Below the pieces are notes generated by a model. It was not told where the DNA came from and did no database searches. It was given only the letters and a program-made list of their open reading frames with translations. The position numbers and the translations under genes were made by a program. Below are positions 4,460-6,170 of a stretch of DNA of 6,170 bases, one piece after another; the stretch's first letter is position 1; every line of letters starts with the position of its first letter. The stretch comes from Rhodospirillales bacterium (GTDB lineage Bacteria; Pseudomonadota; Alphaproteobacteria; UBA8366; JADFVY01): the NCBI GenBank assembly GCA_024644185.1, contig JAHELM010000167.1, forward strand, positions 1 through 6,170, given 5' to 3'.

Positions 4460-5572
4460 TCATCCTGTCACGGGCGAGCCATGCACGGCAATCATGCGAT
4501 CGATTTCGGACAGGGCGTAGCCGGCGACCCTCTGGTGGACGGCGACCTTGGCCGGATCGGTCTCGTCCAGATCGCCCAGGATGACGATGTTCTCGTCGTT
4601 CAGCCGGTTCGCCGGATCGGTGTAGTTGAAGCTGCCGCCGATCACCACGCGGCCATCGATGACCATCAGCTTGTGGTGCAGCTTGCCGAGGCCGGCACCA
4701 CGATCGGCCAGGAACACCCGAGGCCGATTCGTACCCGATCCGGCAGCAGCCAGAATCCGGCTGGCCGACCAGCCCTGGTTGCCCTGTCCGCGATCGAAGA
4801 TGCCGGTCAGCGCCACGCCCGCCCGATGCACCATCAGCATCATGTCGTCGATGCCCGACGAGCGCGCGAAGGTGAAGATCGCGAAATCGATGCGGGTTCG
4901 CGCCTTCGCCATCTGCTTCATGATTTCCATCTCGGGCGCATGGTCGGGCGCAAACAGAATCTTCACCGGCACGCCCGACACCGTCAGTTCGCGCGGGGCC
5001 GGATCGTGCCGCATCCGGGCGACGCCGAATGTACCGTCCCATATTTCCTCGAACTCGGCCGCATATTCCCCCGCCACCCGCTTGCCGCCGATGACGACGA
5101 GATGATTCAGATTGGCATGCGTGCCGGTCGGCGTGAAATTGGTCGAACCGGTCAACAGCGCGGCACGGTCGCCGTCGAGGTCGCGGACAATGAATTTCTG
5201 GTGGAAGATCGCGCCGTTGTAGTCGGAGCGCACATGCAGCCCGCCGCGCAGCAGCGCCGCATGCACCGTTCGGTTCGCCTCGTTCCGGCCGCCCGGCATC
5301 CACGGATCGGCGATCGCCTGACCGCCGACATGCAGATAGTCCTCTTCCAGGACGACGCGCACCGTCACGCCACGCGCCCGCGCGGCGATCAGGGCGCGGG
5401 CAATGGGTTCGGATTCCAGTTCCTGCACGGCGACATCGAGAGTCCGTCGCGCGCCGTCGATGAAATCCACGATCGCCGCTTCCAGATCGTCGGGCGCCGG
5501 ACTCTCCCCCGGCCCGACGGCAAGCTGCGCCGGCCCCATGCAGAGCGTCACATTGCCTTCGATCAGCGGCAT
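4460..5572 (-). CDS. Phospholipase D superfamily protein with two HKD motifs
   Basis: This protein has the bilobed PLD fold with two complete HxKx4D motifs, each supplying the catalytic His and Lys for phosphodiester cleavage or transfer. Numbering from the ATG at 5572, the first is FHQKFIVRD (123-131), followed by TGSTNFT (141-147). The second is LHHKLMVID (298-306), followed by GGSFNYT (312-318). The segment LDVAVQELESEPIARALIAA (45-64) is typical of the first half of PLD-like nucleases and phospholipases. No clear signal peptide or membrane helix is visible, so it may be cytoplasmic. The substrate could be phospholipid, DNA/RNA or another phosphodiester. It lacks the N-terminal membrane region of cardiolipin synthases. 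The 370-residue form from ATG 5572-5570 is preferred. An upstream in-frame GTG (5605-5603) would add 11 residues, and neither start has a clear Shine-Dalgarno sequence. It lies 63 bases after rlmN and 31 bases before the small membrane protein pair. The family is firm; the function is not. Confidence 0.88.
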   Translation of the reverse strand: MPLIEGNVTLCMGPAQLAVGPGESPAPDDLEAAIVDFIDGARRTLDVAVQELESEPIARALIAARARGVTVRVVLEEDYLHVGGQAIADPWMPGGRNEANRTVHAALLRGGLHVRSDYNGAIFHQKFIVRDLDGDRAALLTGSTNFTPTGTHANLNHLVVIGGKRVAGEYAAEFEEIWDGTFGVARMRHDPAPRELTVSGVPVKILFAPDHAPEMEIMKQMAKARTRIDFAIFTFARSSGIDDMMLMVHRAGVALTGIFDRGQGNQGWSASRILAAAGSGTNRPRVFLADRGAGLGKLHHKLMVIDGRVVIGGSFNYTDPANRLNDENIVILGDLDETDPAKVAVHQRVAGYALSEIDRMIAVHGSPVTG

Positions 5573-5635
5573 GAGTGGATAGTACACGCGGCACAAGGGA
5601 AACACCAGACGGCGGGGCCGCGCCTCGGTAGTGTC

Positions 5636-6170
5636 TCAGGCGCCGGCCGGGGCGTCCTTGGTCTCGCCGCGCTGTTTCCAGGCGGGCGTGCGCTGGCTTT
5701 CGGACTTGAGCTGACCGCAGGCCGCGGCAATGTCGCGGCCGCGCGGCTGGCGCACGGTGGCCATGATGTCCGCGGCGCGGATGATTTCGCCGAATCGATC
5801 GACCCGCTCCGGCTCCGAAGTCTCGTAACGGCTTCCCGGCCAGGGGTTGAAGGGGATCAGATTGATCTTCGCCGGAATCCCCTTGAGCACGCGCAGCAGC
5901 GCCCGCGCGTCGGCGTCGGAATCGTTGATGCCCTTGAGCATGACATATTCGAAGGTAATGCGCCGCGCGTTCGACAGATCCGGATAGTCGCGGCAGGCGG
6001 CCAGCAATTCGGCGATCGGCCAGCGTTTGTTGATCGGCACCAGCTCGTCGCGCAGCTCGTCGCGCGCGGCATGCAGCGAGATCGCCAGCATGACCCGCAT
6101 CTCCGCGCCGGCCCGGCGGATTTCCGGAACCACGCCCGAAGTCGACAGCGTGATGCGCCGGCGCGAGAAG
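5636..6170 (-). CDS. rlmN: 23S rRNA (adenine-2503-C2)/tRNA A37 methyltransferase RlmN, C-terminal part (cut by window edge)
   Basis: RlmN is a radical SAM enzyme that adds a methyl group to C2 of A2503 in 23S rRNA and A37 in some tRNAs. The window holds the last 177 codons, about the C-terminal half. The N-terminal part, with the CxxxCxxC iron-sulfur cluster motif, lies beyond position 6170. Diagnostic segments include RRRITLSTSGVVPEI at the cut end, then LAISLHA and RDELVPINK. Further on are RRITFEYVMLKGINDSD, IPAKINLIPFNPWPGS and RQPRGRDIAAACGQLK. The Cys of AACGQL (codon 5719-5717) corresponds to the conserved C-terminal Cys that is transiently methylated during catalysis in the family. 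The reading frame is open to the window edge; an in-frame GTG at 6133 is internal and not the true start. The tail after GQLK (SESQRTPAWKQRGETKDAPAGA) is a charged, probably disordered extension. The assignment is firm. Confidence 0.96.
   Translation of the reverse strand, partial: FSRRRITLSTSGVVPEIRRAGAEMRVMLAISLHAARDELRDELVPINKRWPIAELLAACRDYPDLSNARRITFEYVMLKGINDSDADARALLRVLKGIPAKINLIPFNPWPGSRYETSEPERVDRFGEIIRAADIMATVRQPRGRDIAAACGQLKSESQRTPAWKQRGETKDAPAGA

Noticed and set aside
4395..5594. Minus-strand open frame (399 codons) overlapping the PLD gene in another frame
   Set aside because: It is an Arg/Gly/Ala-rich shadow with no HKD motifs; the true PLD frame has both motifs intact.
5611..5624. 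Short GC hairpin (GGCG...CGCC) between rlmN and the PLD gene as a terminator
   Set aside because: The stem is only about four base pairs and no T run follows on the minus strand, so it could easily occur by chance.

Overview
The window looks like a piece of an alphaproteobacterial chromosome, most likely from a Rhodospirillales-type bacterium. This rests on its high GC content, strong G/C bias at third codon positions, and the housekeeping genes at its two ends. It is gene-dense: the longest stretch without a gene is about 205 bp (352-556). I found no tRNA, rRNA, CRISPR array or insertion sequence.

Layout: two housekeeping genes, both on the minus strand, run off the ends. At the left edge is the start of argG (argininosuccinate synthase, first 117 codons). 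At the right edge is the end of rlmN (radical SAM methyltransferase for 23S rRNA A2503 and tRNA A37). Between them lie seven accessory genes in three modules. (1) A plus-strand iron module (557-1771) has a secreted cupredoxin-fold protein followed by an FTR1/EfeU-type iron permease. A Fur-box-like palindrome lies in its promoter region. (2) A minus-strand pair (3874 down to 1722) has a D-2-hydroxyacid dehydrogenase-fold enzyme, resembling (S)-sulfolactate dehydrogenase, whose stop overlaps the GTG start of a YbfB/YjiJ-family MFS transporter. (3) A minus-strand trio (5572 down to 3944) has a phospholipase D superfamily protein with two intact HKD motifs, then two small paralogous membrane proteins joined by an ATGA stop/start overlap.

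Working together: the iron module should bring iron across the inner membrane when iron is scarce, with the periplasmic cupredoxin-like protein handing over or handling iron for the permease. The dehydrogenase/MFS pair is probably translated as a coupled unit, and the transporter may move the substrate or product of the enzyme; the substrate cannot be fixed from sequence. The PLD/small-membrane-protein trio has no assigned role and is the least explained part of the window. The permease and MFS genes converge and overlap by 50 bp at their 3' ends, with no room for a conventional terminator between them.

No clearly new system is proven here. The best leads are the two-gene iron module whose cupredoxin lacks copper ligands, the PLD module with its duplicated membrane proteins, and the coupled dehydrogenase/transporter pair.
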